This document shows, piece after piece, positions 40,161 through 53,400 of a stretch of DNA of 64,000 nucleotides (position 1 is its first letter; each line of letters opens with the position of its first letter). The position numbers and the translations under genes are program-made. Source of the stretch: Onchidella celtica (Eukaryota; Mollusca; Gastropoda; Systellommatophora; Onchidiidae); assembly GCA_963931925.1 (NCBI GenBank), contig OZ007569.1, forward strand, positions 74,897,900 to 74,961,899, given 5' to 3'. The notes under the pieces are model-generated. The model did no database searches, had not been told where the DNA came from, and saw nothing but the letters and a program-made list of their open reading frames with translations.

Positions 40161-43100
40161 AAGACACAGAGAAAATGTTACAAGGTCCGGAAAGAAATAA
40201 GATCAGAGAAGAAAAAGGTAAAAGCTGCCACCAATCAGCGTTAATGCTGCCGTTATGCAGATGAAAGAACCAAACCGGAAACATACAATTATGCGATTAA
40301 TAATCTGAGATAACGAGCACAAACTAGGGCAGCGTGTCGACCTGGCCAGGCTCCCGTAGACAATAGCGAGGTGATCGATTTAGAACGGTTCAGTAGAGCT
40401 GAGGTGTCTGTTGCCTGTTAGCAGCATCAAATCCTATAGTTTCACCGCTGTCGGGAGGCGGGCAAGGCTATCGGTTGAATTAACAGCTTTGGTTTCGCAA
40501 AACAAAGCACACACAACAAAAACAGAAAAAAACGGCATCGCTGGCCATCACTGATCAAACGGTTGACTGGGAAATGGTTGCTTTTCTTCTGGAACTGTCA
40601 GATTCTAGATCTATCTACAATGAAAGACAGCGGTCGTGTTGTGAGAGATATGTCAATACGTTATACTTCATGGACCGCTAGAAGGACAGTTCACGGCATG
40701 CAAGTTAGTCCGCAAATACAGATGATTTTGTTACTGGAACCAACGAAACTGGAAATAATTCAGTTGACATATTTTCGACACACTTTACCATTATTTCAAT
40801 CGTGCATTTTTGCTAAGATGTTCAGATAAGTAAAGACGTAAATTTCTTGACCATACTAAGAGAAGTGGATCACTCTAAGACGTGGACGGTACTAGACAAA
40901 GAAACACATTGAAAAGTATGCACTACCCCAGTGTAATCTGTGCATTTCCAGCAAGCCTTTCAGACAAGTCATTTAAATGATTACAGTACTCTTGAGTACC
41001 ACTCAATAATAATTCTAGTAGATAGATAAATTTAGTATTTCAGTTTTCTGGCCACGTCGCCATGCAGGCTTTGCTGATCATGGGCTCAGCATACAGTAGA
41101 AACTGAAACACAAAAAGTGTAACCATAACAGCGTCTAGTCGAAGATGAGTTATTGGTTCTATTACATACCTTACGAGATGGTGATCATTTAAAGTACATA
41201 CTTACATTATGAAAAGTCTAAATCTAACGATCTATCACAGAAGAAACCTCGCAAGGGAGCGCGATTGATTGAACATAATAGTTCTCTGTTACTGCAGAAA
41301 ATACTATCGGACGATCGGACTTATGACTGGCTGTTACATTAGTCCTCACAAGATTTTTCTCCTCCAACTAAGTATCATGGTCCCTAAGTAATACCAATTT
41401 TTACTATTATCTTCTTGAGTATGGCTCGTGGAGGGACAATACTTTTTTTTTTTCTGGCGTTCCCGTTTTAACCCTATCAAGTCTATCAAAATAATACAGC
41501 AAGAATCGTTTCTGTGCCGCCATTTAGATTTCAGTGTTTGGCCTTACACTTCATTAGGTAGACAAAACGCAAAAAAGGACAAAAACCCGTCACTTTCCAA
41601 GAAAAATGATTCACGGTGTATATTTAGGTGCAGTATGAGAAAAGAAAAGATTAAAAAGATACGCCAGACTGTGGGATAACTTGGCCATACAGAAATGCGT
41701 TCTGCCAAATTGTATTGAATCTAACTCAGTGCTAGAAACTCTTTCCTAGAAAATTAAGCCCCGGCTCTGCTCGAAACACGATTACCAGAGTCAGAGAAAA
41801 CGTAGAGACGGCAGAGAAAAGGCAGAGAAGGGCCAGCTATGTTTATTGGGAGCAGTTTTCAGAGGCGGGAGGTCAGAGAAATTGGCGCGTTATTACCGAA
41901 AGTCCATTCAGAAGATGGCGGAAGAGTGTATTGGAAATTGCATCAGCGGTGATTACGCTTTTCAAACAGGCGCACCGGCGACCGTAACCTCTGCCAAACA
42001 GTTTTTCCGAAAAAAGCCGGATAACTAGATTAGTCCTATTCCCAGCCTCCAAATTGCTCCAATTTTCCCTGACCCTTTTGTCTGGCCCGGCAAAATGCTG
42101 GGAGTCCAAATTGTATTTATTTTCAAATTGCGATTAATAGATAAAAAGAAAAAGTTCCAATCAGTTCGAGCCAGTCATCTTATGAGTCCCCGATCTCGGA
42201 GTTAAAAGCATTTGCCGGGTGCCATGGCCCTACACAATGCTTTTAGCAAACTACATTGGCCCCAAAAAACTGCGAATTACCGGTGCCATTTGCAGTATTT
42301 TGGAGCCAAGCGGCCAGAATTTCAAGGCTCAGAGGAATGATGGGGCGGACCTGCTTCACGGCATTGGAATAATAGGACAATGGAAATAATGTGTCTTTTG
42401 TTGGCCATTTCCATGGTGTATGAGAACATTCGCGGGCTCATAATTATTGCTGATGTTACAGAACAATTGAATCTGAAGTTAACGTTTCTAAGCTCTTTAA
42501 TATCTACAGCTGGAGTGGGGCGGCACCAGGTCGCGTACTGTGTCATAATGAAATGTGAAATATCCTGATAAATGCCAATCAGAGAAGTTTTTTCTAGATA
42601 ATGGTTGATTTGTAATGAGTACCCCGGGTTTCAAAAAATGGCAAATAATGTAATTCTTGTTATGCTAGAAATAAAATGCCACTAGCCAAATCATGTACTT
42701 CTTCCATCTGGTTTTAACTGTAACAGGTTTGTTGCTTTCACATTTTGTCAAACCTTGTTTTCTCTCAAACTAAGCCACAAAGATACGAGCTTGTTGAGAA
42801 GAATTTTAATGACAAGTAATGCTTTTTTTTTTTTTTCACAACACTCCCTCTCTCCGTACCTTGCTCTGAATGATCAGAGTGGAGCGGAAAGCGGACAGAC
42901 TAGTACAAGCGCCTTCTTTCTCTTCATTTAAATGCACAACATCAAGCCGCGATTTGGAGGCAAAGTCCGCACGGTAAGCGCTTCATCAAAACTCGATCGC
43001 GCAACATCGAGCATTTTACCGCGTAATGAAGCCCATCAAACAACGTCCCATGCACTGGGATCTATTTAGCTCAAGCTCAGTTTCCCAGATCTAGAAGGTT

Positions 43101-45621
43101 TCCAATATCCTCGTGGGGCGATTGCGCAGGACTAGAGACGGAAGGCGTGCGAAGGCAAAGATGGTTTTCAATTATCTTTCTCTGTGACGAGGAGAGGGAA
43201 TGGGGGTAGAGGGGCATGATGCGGAAGTGGGGGCTTCTCCTGCCAGTTTTTAAATGATAGAGACAGGGGAGGAGATAAAATCTTCTCATTTTTTGGGCGC
43301 AGTGTCTTATAGACTGATTCCCTGGCCAAGACACCATCAGAAACTGATAACATCAAAATCAACAACGACAATAACTGAATGATAAAAATGGAATATGATC
43401 TCACTCTGGAGATACTATCTAGAATAGAACGGTTTGTCTGGCTAACTTAGTTTTGGGGGATAAAATCATGCGTCCACTTTCTCTAACAAACTTCTGTATT
43501 CCGTTGTTGTTTTTTTTTTACAGGTCTAAACTTTGCTATCGACGGTGGAATTTGGGGAGGGGGGGGATAAGGGAGGTTAGACAGTTTTAAGGATGTCAAG
43601 AGATGGCTTTCTCACTTTCTCCGATAGGCTGCATCAAAGTCCAATCACGCGCCATCCTAGGCGCGTGCATCCAGCTATCTTGCCAAGGGGACAGATCCTG
43701 ACTGTCAACTTGATCCAACTGGAGGACCCCTAGCCCGCTCGCTAAAGCCCCAAAACTAACACCCTATCGCGCTTGGCGAGACTGGAGCTGTCACTCGGGC
43801 CGGCGTTTCTCATTAGGCGGTAGAGAGCTTTCTGAGACACAGGCCTTGATGACGACCACCATCCACTGAACGCGCACGGATTACGGAGGAAGCTCGAGAT
43901 CATCACCGGCCTCTGGACAAAGTTGTAATTTCCAGATTCATAACAGGGATAAAGGGCTGTACGCTAGCGGTTTCCTGGTCCCGAAATGACCTGGACTTCG
44001 CCAGAACTCTTACAAAATGTTCGTTTTTTGTAGTAAATGAATAAGGTTTTGTTAGAATTTTAAATTGACCACAAAGCTGGATATATGAATGGAAAAAGAC
44101 ACGCTTTGTTCTCTGATCCTTCAGCTGTTGCAGAAAACGCATCTTAGGGGTTGAAACAGGCCCTTTATGCTTCCAACTTCAAACATGTCGTGCAGAGTAG
44201 AAAGCGAGAGTGTTATTTTAGAAATGATGGTCAGAGATCTCTGTTCACGTCGTCGCCACTGACCTTCAAGTGTTTACGTACCCTGGTCAAGCAGGTACTC
44301 GAACGTGTGGCGTATCATCTACTTTACATGTTCCTATGACAGCTTTTGATATGGACCACATGAGTAGGAAACGTAAAAAATAAAAATCTGTACGGTATGA
44401 AAGTGACATGGCACTTGACAAAGAGAAGAGGATTCACAAGTTACGTGCTGAAAAAAAAGGTATAATTAAGAGAGAATGGAAAGACACAAGAAGGGCTGGG
44501 AAGAATCCAAAAAGGACTCAATTAATGAATGAACAAAGTATGAACAAAACGAGCTAACATAACCCATATCCAAGACATCGTCCCCAAGACTACAAAAAAT
44601 GCAGTTGTTAGCAAAAAACGGTTACTTTTCCTCTCCATGTCACCGGCATTTACTTGCTGTTAAGCAAAGGGAATTCCTTAACTAGGTCAGTTTCGTGATT
44701 TCTACCATCTCGTTTCTCTGGACAATTAAGAGATTCCCTGGCACCAAGTTCCAGGACGGTACCCTATGCAAGAGACTAAAGCGGCCGGGGATTACATCGA
44801 CTAAGTAAATGTAAATGTAGGCGTCATGAATGTTCCACTTGGATAAGCCGGGCTAGTTTTCCACCTGTCTAGTGGCATTTGGACGCACAGACGGAGATGT
44901 GCTCTCCCCTTTCTAGATCTATGCTGGAAGAGTGGGTCACTGAGATGGCTGGGGAACTCGAGTAGATGGAAGAAGGGGAGGGGTAAGGGTGGTGAGAGAG
45001 GCAAAAAACGGCTATACAGAAATGAGCTGATAATGAAAGGCGCAGAGGGATGAGAACGTCAGATAGATAGAGGAAGCAGAAGCTGTGCCAGAGGTCACGA
45101 AAAGTAGTAATACTAGCATCCCAGATTTGGTACCGATGGTCTCTCTGTTGTCTAAACAATACACTTGTGTATCTATTGTAGTAATATGGCTTGTGTTTGG
45201 CTTCATGGTTTCCTGGTCTTTTTCTTTCATTTTTTGTCTCATTTCTGGGAAGTGCTAGCGGCAAAATGATAGCCACGGAGTACAACTTCAAGTTTTTATT
45301 CAGTCTATATGTATACGATCTCGCCTCCACTTCCAAGCTCTCTGTGGTCTTCTATAGACAATTTTAGAGAGCACAGGGGTTATTCACACCGACTCAATTA
45401 GCACTGAATCGCACCTTTTGGTCCGAAAGTTTCATTGCCTTCTTGGGGACGTTAATTTTAAGGCTGGGTAACGATCATTGGCCCATTCAGAGCCAACGTC
45501 GTTTTGTTTTTAATTAATTTATTGCCGCCTCACTGTTTGGCCTCCAGTGTCCAGCATCCAAATATTAAAACGCCACAGCACGAATTGAGTCAGGGTTGGA
45601 TCAACGAAGCAAAAGACTTAC

Positions 45622-45767
45622 CGATAAATGTTGAAATAACCACGCTCTCATTATATTTGTGGCCACTTTAGGAAAGATGCCACGTTTTTTATTCCTCTTT
45701 GAGCCTCTCTCGTCATCTTCGTCCGCTGTACCCTCGCCTGAGCCTACGCTGTTGTCCAGGCCGTCAC
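45622..45767 (-). CDS. Meis: Meis/homothorax homeobox gene, exon with homeodomain N-terminal arm and helix 1
   Basis: An internal coding exon of a TALE-class homeodomain transcription factor, expected to act in the nucleus with Pbx/Extradenticle and Hox partners. On the minus strand it reads [20 protein letters not shown], then a basic arm [10 protein letters not shown], then [19 protein letters not shown], which is the near-invariant Meis helix 1. The acceptor is a pyrimidine tract ending CCCCCAG just above 45767. The donor is TCG|GTAAGT at 45622/45621. The exon is 146 bp, begins with the last two bases of a Gly codon and ends in phase 0, so it joins in frame to the 26341-26417 exon. From memory, 146 bp is also the length of the matching vertebrate Meis exon. 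The upstream Meis (Pbx-interaction) domain is not seen in the window. The linker wording looks lophotrochozoan. If the following intron is retained, the frame reads VSLLLR and stops. Confidence 0.97.
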
Positions 45768-46264
45768 CTGGGGGAAGACACACAAAAAAAAATGTACATG
45801 TGAGCAAGATTTTCAAAACAAGTCATGTGTGGAAGTTTCACCATTTAAAAATATTATTTTTTATTTATTAAATTTGAATAAATCTGTCATGGAAAGAGCT
45901 GCTTGAGAATGATACATGATGATATCTTCAACATGTTTGCGCTTAGAAAATCGATACGGATTTCCTGGAAACATTTACTGGGTTCTGCCTGGTTCTTGTG
46001 TGTACGTATGTTCATCTGTCGTTGTGTTATCTCCTGATTTGTGGAACAAGCACAAAGAAACTGGACATTGTAAATAACAAAGTGATAAGAATAAATGAGG
46101 TAAACGAATAAAGGTATGTTAGAACCCAGTGCACTCTAATATAACGCTTACCTAATACTACATTGTATTAGGTGGAGGGAAACATGGGAAAAATAGACAG
46201 TCTGCAGAAAAGTTTGTCTCTTCTACATGGATGACACAGTGATAAGAGAGATGAATGAATGACG

Positions 46265-46326
46265 TGAGAGAGAGTCAGACAGACAGACAGACAGACAGAC
46301 AGAGAGAGAGAGAGAGAGAGAGAGAG
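46265..46326. repeat. GACA plus GA microsatellite
   Basis: About seven GACA units followed by a pure GA tract. It lies about 500 bp upstream of the helix-1 exon in the minus-strand sense. Confidence 0.95.
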
Positions 46327-49300
46327 CAAAATGAGAGTGAGGGATGGGAAAAGAAAAAGACACAGAAAAACACACATGCATGCAGCAAGGAAACAAAGCC
46401 ACAGAAAATGCAAGAGAATGTAGTGGTTTTCAATAATGTCTTGCTCAGTGGACAGAAAGAAATTACTTTCGGCGGGGAAAAAATATTTCCCAGAGATGGA
46501 AAAGTGGAGAGTTAACTGAACCCGCAACATTTTACAACTACTCAAGTCAAACAAGAGTCAAAAGAATGAAGAGCAGATTGAAAGTGAAAGTGGCAGCACG
46601 ACCAAGCGTTTTAAATACCCGTCCGTAATGAAAACAAAACAAAACTTCTGTTGTCAATCACGCTGGGACCAGGAACTAACAGGCTCAGATAACCTGCTAG
46701 CACATTACGTCCGACCGATGGTGACGGAACATTACCTTAAATCGTCTAAGCTTTCTAGCGGTAGGCGTCGATCATTGACAGCGTCCTTTGATCTCTCCCT
46801 GGCCTCATGACATTCAATTTCATGCCACTGACATCTGCAGTTATTGCATGACACAACAACAGCGGTCTCGCGGAACGAATTTCAGGTCAAATTGTAAACG
46901 CGTACCGACCTGGTCCCTCGACTACCTGGGTGATGACATAGTGGGTAACAAGCTAATGACCGCGCTAAATGGGGAAAAAATACCCCCCCCCCCCTCCTTT
47001 CAGATCGAGCCGTAGGAGTCAACCGTGAGAAATCCATTACTTTGTTGTTGCTACTGTTGTTCTTAAAAAAAATGGTTATACCATAGAGCGGCTAGGCTGT
47101 CCATTTCTGTCCATTTTCTGTTCCAGAATGGTCGGCCGCAGCTTTTTCCGGGGGATTCATGATTTTTAATTAATTACTTTATCAACACTGGGACTTTCAG
47201 ATAGCGTTAGCCTTCGCAGGAAAAATACGATTAAATCACGACTCGTTCCATTTTAAAGATATTTTATACTGTTCTTGGGTTATTTTTCCTTTAGTCAGAT
47301 AGTGTGACACTGGTGGAACATCACCAAGTCACAGTTCACTGTGTCTCATCAAAGGGCATTTCCCATCACTGCAATTCTGGCTTTCCACTCCGTGTGGCTA
47401 AGTTGGGCTTTCTTGTGACCAAATTAGGCTGCAATGCCACGCAACAGGATTCCTGTTGAGTGAATTGTAACCCACACCAAACCAACAGTTAGCTTCACTT
47501 GTTTGGTGACTCCCGTCTCCGACAACTCCAATCCTCGCTACATAAACAAACCCTTGATGACGTTGACCGGGCAGGGCCGGCCCAAGCTGCCTGGCCAATG
47601 CTCACCAATTTTCACCCTCAATAACGCTTTTCTGGGCATCGCTTGACTTCTTGAACACGGGTGTATGCAAAGCTACCCAATGTCAACAGAGTCGAGACAT
47701 CCCTCACCAGGCTCCAACAAAAGGATGGGAGAGCATTATCTCCCCCTGAGCGCAAATTTCTTCCCATGCTAAGGCCGTTGCCCGAGACACAGGTTCGCTG
47801 TGATTTGCAGAGTCCAAGGGAGATCAACCTATGTCCTATCTGTTATTATTTTCCCTTGCGTCCAAATAAGTGTCATTAAACTAATGTTTAATGTCATTAT
47901 GAGATATTACAAACTCAGACACTTCCCAGCCTTCACAACAATAATGAGCTATCCTATCTATCACCAAGATTCTAATACTATGTCAGAAGACAAAAACACT
48001 GCCTGAAGGATGTTTAGACCGAGTGGCTAGGATAAAAATGACTTGTAAGAATTCCTGGATCTGTTGTGTCAACATCAGTGAAACCCAGCTCAGTTTACCA
48101 GATAAGGAAGAAATACATTATGATCACGTGATATCCTAATTTCATTAACTAGCCATTTTCCCACCCTCCTGTTGTTCTAAGCCACGAAATCTGGGAATCA
48201 TGAGTGAATGCGTGAGGCTGTAATTCGTGAAGATCTTGTCTTACACTTACACTACTGGAAAAATAAATACCAGTTTAGGCATATCAAAGCCACACACTGG
48301 AGTTCAACATACGTAAGAAAATGGTTTATAAAGTCAACTCTCAGGCTTATTGAAATAGGAATTCTATAGAAACTGTTGCGTGTGAGTTTTGACAAGATGA
48401 CGATCAAATGCCCCAGAGAAAAAATCCCTGCATGTCAAAACATGTCAAAGGTTGAAATCTGAGAATCACATTTTCCCCAGCCGAACCCAAACGTTGCTGC
48501 TCGGTATGGTTGGGCTCACTTTTGAATGGCGAAATGGCAATAATGAAACCAAATGTAGCTGAATTTTGTTTTAATATTTACATAAATCTGGCAATACTAT
48601 TAATTAAAATGGCTTGTCTCTGGTCAGAACAATAAGTAATTATCAGTTATTTGAGAGATCGTCCCCACTAGGCTGATACCTCTTTCCTTCGGCCAATTCT
48701 TTTGTGTGAATGTGATAGAATGTTATCGTACAGTTACAACTCAAGACAGCGCCTCTGTGACGCCAACACCAGACATAAAAATGCAGTGCAAAAAGATATT
48801 CATGTTTGTTACGTTTGAAAGTTACTGGACACATTGTAAACTTTCACAATCGACGAAATTTTAGCTAAACCATTTCCAGGTTCTGAAACTGAATCTCTCT
48901 CGACCAAAGAACTCTGACAGTACCTAAATGTGTTTAGACCTACATTAACTTCAATTGTCTTCAATATCTGCAGCACAATCAGTTGCAGACTGCCAATTTA
49001 GCATTAAATTCAACATAGTTTTCAAGGGTTGCCTATGTTGTAAGTTCAGAAAGACCACATAGGAACTAAGATTTTTCACTACGGTAGAGAAATCATGACC
49101 AGAGTAAATCCGTGTATTCATGTAATTCCCGTTTCTGTGAATGAAAACATGAAGAGTCCTGTGCTTATGTGATTTTAAATACATACGTGCTGAGTGTTCC
49201 ACCGACCACCTAGAGCGATAAGCTGGTCTCTACTGCTTCAAATTCGGATGGTACGTAATACAATAGCTACGTGTTGATGTAACTTGAGCCAGTCTACACA

Positions 49301-49440
49301 GTGATGGGAACGGCTTCCAGGGGCTGCAGCAAAATCGTTTTCCACTTCCTATACTGTTTTTCTAAAGGCTATCTAATTTTTTTTATTTTTTTTTGCCTTA
49401 ATGGTTTATTAGACTTTCCATCCAGAGAGATACAAGGAGG

Positions 49441-49477
49441 GAGAGAGAGGGAAAAAGAGAGAGAGAGCGAGAGAGAG

Positions 49478-49540
<63 letters not shown>
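49441..49540. repeat. GA microsatellite
   Basis: About 100 bases of (GA)n; the second half is uninterrupted. Confidence 0.95.
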
Positions 49541-49541
<1 letters not shown>

Positions 49542-50437
49542 AAAAAGAAAGTAGATGACAGAAAATATAGAAAGTAATACCAAAGACAGGGTGGTAGGAG
49601 ATGATATACAAAGAGTTTAACGACGACACCAACAATATGGCGATCGAATGTAAAAAATAGAGTGAGAAAGAATTTCAGAAAGTTACTCAATTGCTATCTC
49701 TTATCTCCGTCCACCCCACCCCCTTTTCCCAAAGACAAAGAAAAGCAAAACCTTAAATAAATGGCTTTGTTAGTTACACAATCAAAGCACTCAGGAAACC
49801 GCATTACGTCAGCTAGAACAGAAACAAACTGAAAGCAGTAAAAAACGTTGACCCGTTCACGAAACAAATGATGGATTACCTTCCCTTCTCCACCATCTTG
49901 GGGACTGACATGGCCACTGTTTTTTTTTTCCCCTTCGTCCCCAGGGTCGACTCTGGATTATACGGTTAATCTTCCAATAAAAACTTCATTGGAGACGGAA
50001 ATAACACAACAATGATTGAGGGCTTTACATACATCCTAGACGTCAATCAGGCCAGGCTACAACAGTGTCAACACAAATCAAATGACAAGCTACCCTGGGC
50101 TCTGCAATGATGGATTTATTGTCTGTCCACGACGCTTAAACATGCTGCCCTCCCCCCCCCCCTCCCAACTGCCTGGATCATTTCTATTCTTCCCGAGAGG
50201 CCACAATGGCGGGCGATGGTTTTCCTCATCATTACCGTCATCGAACGGTCATTCCCTCATCATCGTTGTCGATTATCGTTGTAATAAAAGCGGACAGAGA
50301 AACGCCCCTAGCAATGTCCAGTAAGACTATCACGGAGGTAAGGCAAACCAATGGAAAACGAAAGGGGAACAAGACAAAAAATGGAATTATCCGGACGCCA
50401 ATGGTGTCCTAGTGGGCAATGGCCAAATAGCCCTTCA

Positions 50438-50447
50438 CTGTCAATCA
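50438..50447 (-). promoter_or_regulatory. Perfect Pbx-Meis composite binding site (TGATTGACAG)
   Basis: The plus strand reads CTGTCAATCA; its complement, TGATTGACAG, is the textbook composite site bound by Pbx/Extradenticle (TGAT half) with Meis/Prep (TGACAG half). It lies in the intron upstream of the homeodomain exons of a Meis gene. The motif match is certain; its function is inferred. By simple base counting, such a 10-mer is expected about 0.1 times in 64 kb on both strands. Confidence 0.4.
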
Positions 50448-53400
50448 GGATCCAACTAGCCATCAATCACACAAGTCGCCGTCGGCACGCTGCAATAACT
50501 GGCCAATCTTCAAAACCCATACACCAACATTAGGAGATGATGATTGTTTCTTAAACGAGCTTACAGGCAACAAAACTAAGGGACCTCCCATCTCCTCTCC
50601 GCTGGGTCCCCTGTAAAGACGTCTTCAGACTCGTCAAGAGAGTCAGTCTTTCAGAGACGCCTTACTGCTTCTCGCTACTTCACCCCCCCTGTCTACTTCT
50701 GCATCCCGCTGAGCTAATGTAAACACACAATAAACTGACAGCAAATAACTACTGTACCGCAGTCCATGAAAAGTGAACTTTCTAATGACACAGGAAGGAC
50801 ATCATCGTTAAAGTTGCACCAGTACTGGATTCTGTTGCCGGTAAACAATTATTTTTCAGAAGGTGCACAAAGGTAAGAGAAATCCATGCCCTCCGCCCTA
50901 CACACTGTGCCATGTGCTCATCATAGCTAGTTCAGGAAACGCAACTCACCCAAACTGCAATTCAGTATCGGTGATACACCCCCTTAAAGAGGTTAATATG
51001 GTCTCCCCCCCCCCTCCCTAAAAAAAAATAATTAAAATCGAAACCCATAACTGCCATCTCAAAGCCAGTTATTTGTCAATCTCCTTGTGACCTACCTTTC
51101 TAAGGCCTGATAGAACAAGTGTTCATGTACACCCTCTTCCTGTCTAAACTTCCTGCAGTCTATAATTACAATGGGCAAATATTATTGCTTGTCTTGGTAT
51201 TAAAGCCACTTCAGCTCGCCAATAGATTACAGCCAAACTGTAAACATGAGAATTTAATATGAAGGGCAAATCCCTTGAACCAATCCCCGCTAACAGCGCT
51301 GTGGGAACAATCTGGAGTCAAAGGCCTGTGAGTGCTCACAATGTTGACATAGGGTCTGGGAAAATGACGTCGTTTACAGTCAGGACGAGTCAAGTCAGAG
51401 ATGGGATACCTGAACACAGAGTCTACCCCCAAAATGACATCCTCGAGAAATCGGCAACAAACAAATACACCAGGACATTACAAGCAAGAGAAAAAAATTC
51501 AATACCAGCACCACTGAACCCAAAAATAACAACAAAAATGTCCACAACTAAGTTATCAAGTAGCTGAGGAGTTCAAGCTACATGTAAGATGCCGTTGCAG
51601 ATTCAATAAAAATATACAGGTTGGTTCCCCAATAAAGTTTTGAATCTAGAAGTGAGAACAATCTGGTTATCTAGCCTGCTATAAACTATTCACATTTAAT
51701 AACGACAACAAAAAACTTGAATATGAAATGACAAGAACTATGTCAGGCAGAATGCTCAGCGATGTCAGAAGGGTACAAAACGCTGTAGCCGATTTGAAAA
51801 GGTTCAAGTATTTAAAATAATAGTAACAAAAAGCGCCCATCCAAGCTGGCGACAAAGTGGCGTTTTGGCGGTTTCGCTGCCGTGCACATCCCTTTATGAA
51901 TATCCTTCGCGCGTGTTTGCTGTGGAACAAACTTAGAAACGTGAAGTCTCTTGAAAATTAACTTTTTTGTTAAAGTATTCAACAGCACCACGCACCATCG
52001 GAGCGACTCGCCGTTTATTTAACAGCAGGCCACGCATGAAATGTCTCTGACAAAGCGATGTAACGATTTGAAGAGGGCGTCAAGAGCTTTGCCATGCTTA
52101 CAGTAGTGTGTTTCGCATGTCCACTATTTTCTTATCGTTTCGCGCAAATGTGCGTGACATGTGCCAATTGTTGCTATTGAAAACATGTTAAACATCAAGT
52201 ATTTCAAATCTAAGGGGATACTCGTGTTTGATGTGTAATGCAAGCCAAATAGGCAGGGCCGTTCCCTCTAGGTATGTATTTAAAAGTAAATATCATGGCG
52301 ACACAGGATCTGCTACACTGGGACTAGTGATCCTGTTGACTTAGAAAGGAAAACCTCCATGTCAAACACTGCTGAGACGGTGGACGTCTTGTTTGAATGG
52401 AAGAAGAAAGCACCATAGAGATCTATCCGTACTACCACTAGACGTGAGGGGAAAAAAAAAAGAAGAACCGAATGAGAACTTACGTATTGATTGAATATCG
52501 TGGTAACTCCAACATAATGGTGGTAAACGGCCATAGATTTTGCAGTAGATGTAGTCGATGAAAGGCATTGCTAGAGGAAGCTGTCAGTATTTTCAGATAG
52601 GAGACATTTTAAACGATAGATTTATGCCTTCGATTTGACCATACAGAGTGGGGTTAATTAAAGCAATATAAAATCTCGGCTGTGTTTCGCAGTTTTGCAA
52701 ATATTGGACATTCAATGTTCTGTGGAGCCTGGTTGTAGAACAATTGTTGTCAGCTGTAGTAAAGCGAGATCAAAGTGTCCTCTTTATCGGCGTTTTAGAA
52801 GAGGAAAACGAAAAAGGAGTACCAAACGGATAACCGTTCGAAGTTAAGGATGAAAAAGTATGTGCACTATTGCTGATAGCGATCATATAAAGAAGAATAT
52901 TCCAAGTCTGTACCAACTGTAATCTGATGGCTGACACGTTAGTCGCGTGGCGCGCGTGGTCACTTCCAGTCCAGGGGAGATTATCGAATTAGTGTTATCG
53001 CTCAGCCAGTTCGGCTGTCTCAACAAAGACCGTCATTAGCATGGTATCGTGTTCCTCGACCTGGCTAGGTGTGCTGGCCTTGTTTAGGCCTTGATCACAC
53101 GGATTTCAAAGGTGACGGAGCTGCTTAAGTCCATGATCACATGATCACGTTTTCCACCTATAGTAGGTTGTGACGTATGAAGTTTGAATTACATTTAACA
53201 CACAACTCTTTACTTGTTTTTTCTTGCCAAAATGTGACCTAGAATTAAGCAGATCAATGGTTTTTGTATTAAAGAGATAATTTCTAAAGTTACAATGCTG
53301 CATGATAAGTCATCTTTGGTGCTGATTTGTGACGCGGTTTCTCTAAAAATATTTTCCCCAGTGTTCAGAATATTTCACTTTATTCAGAATCACCATGATA

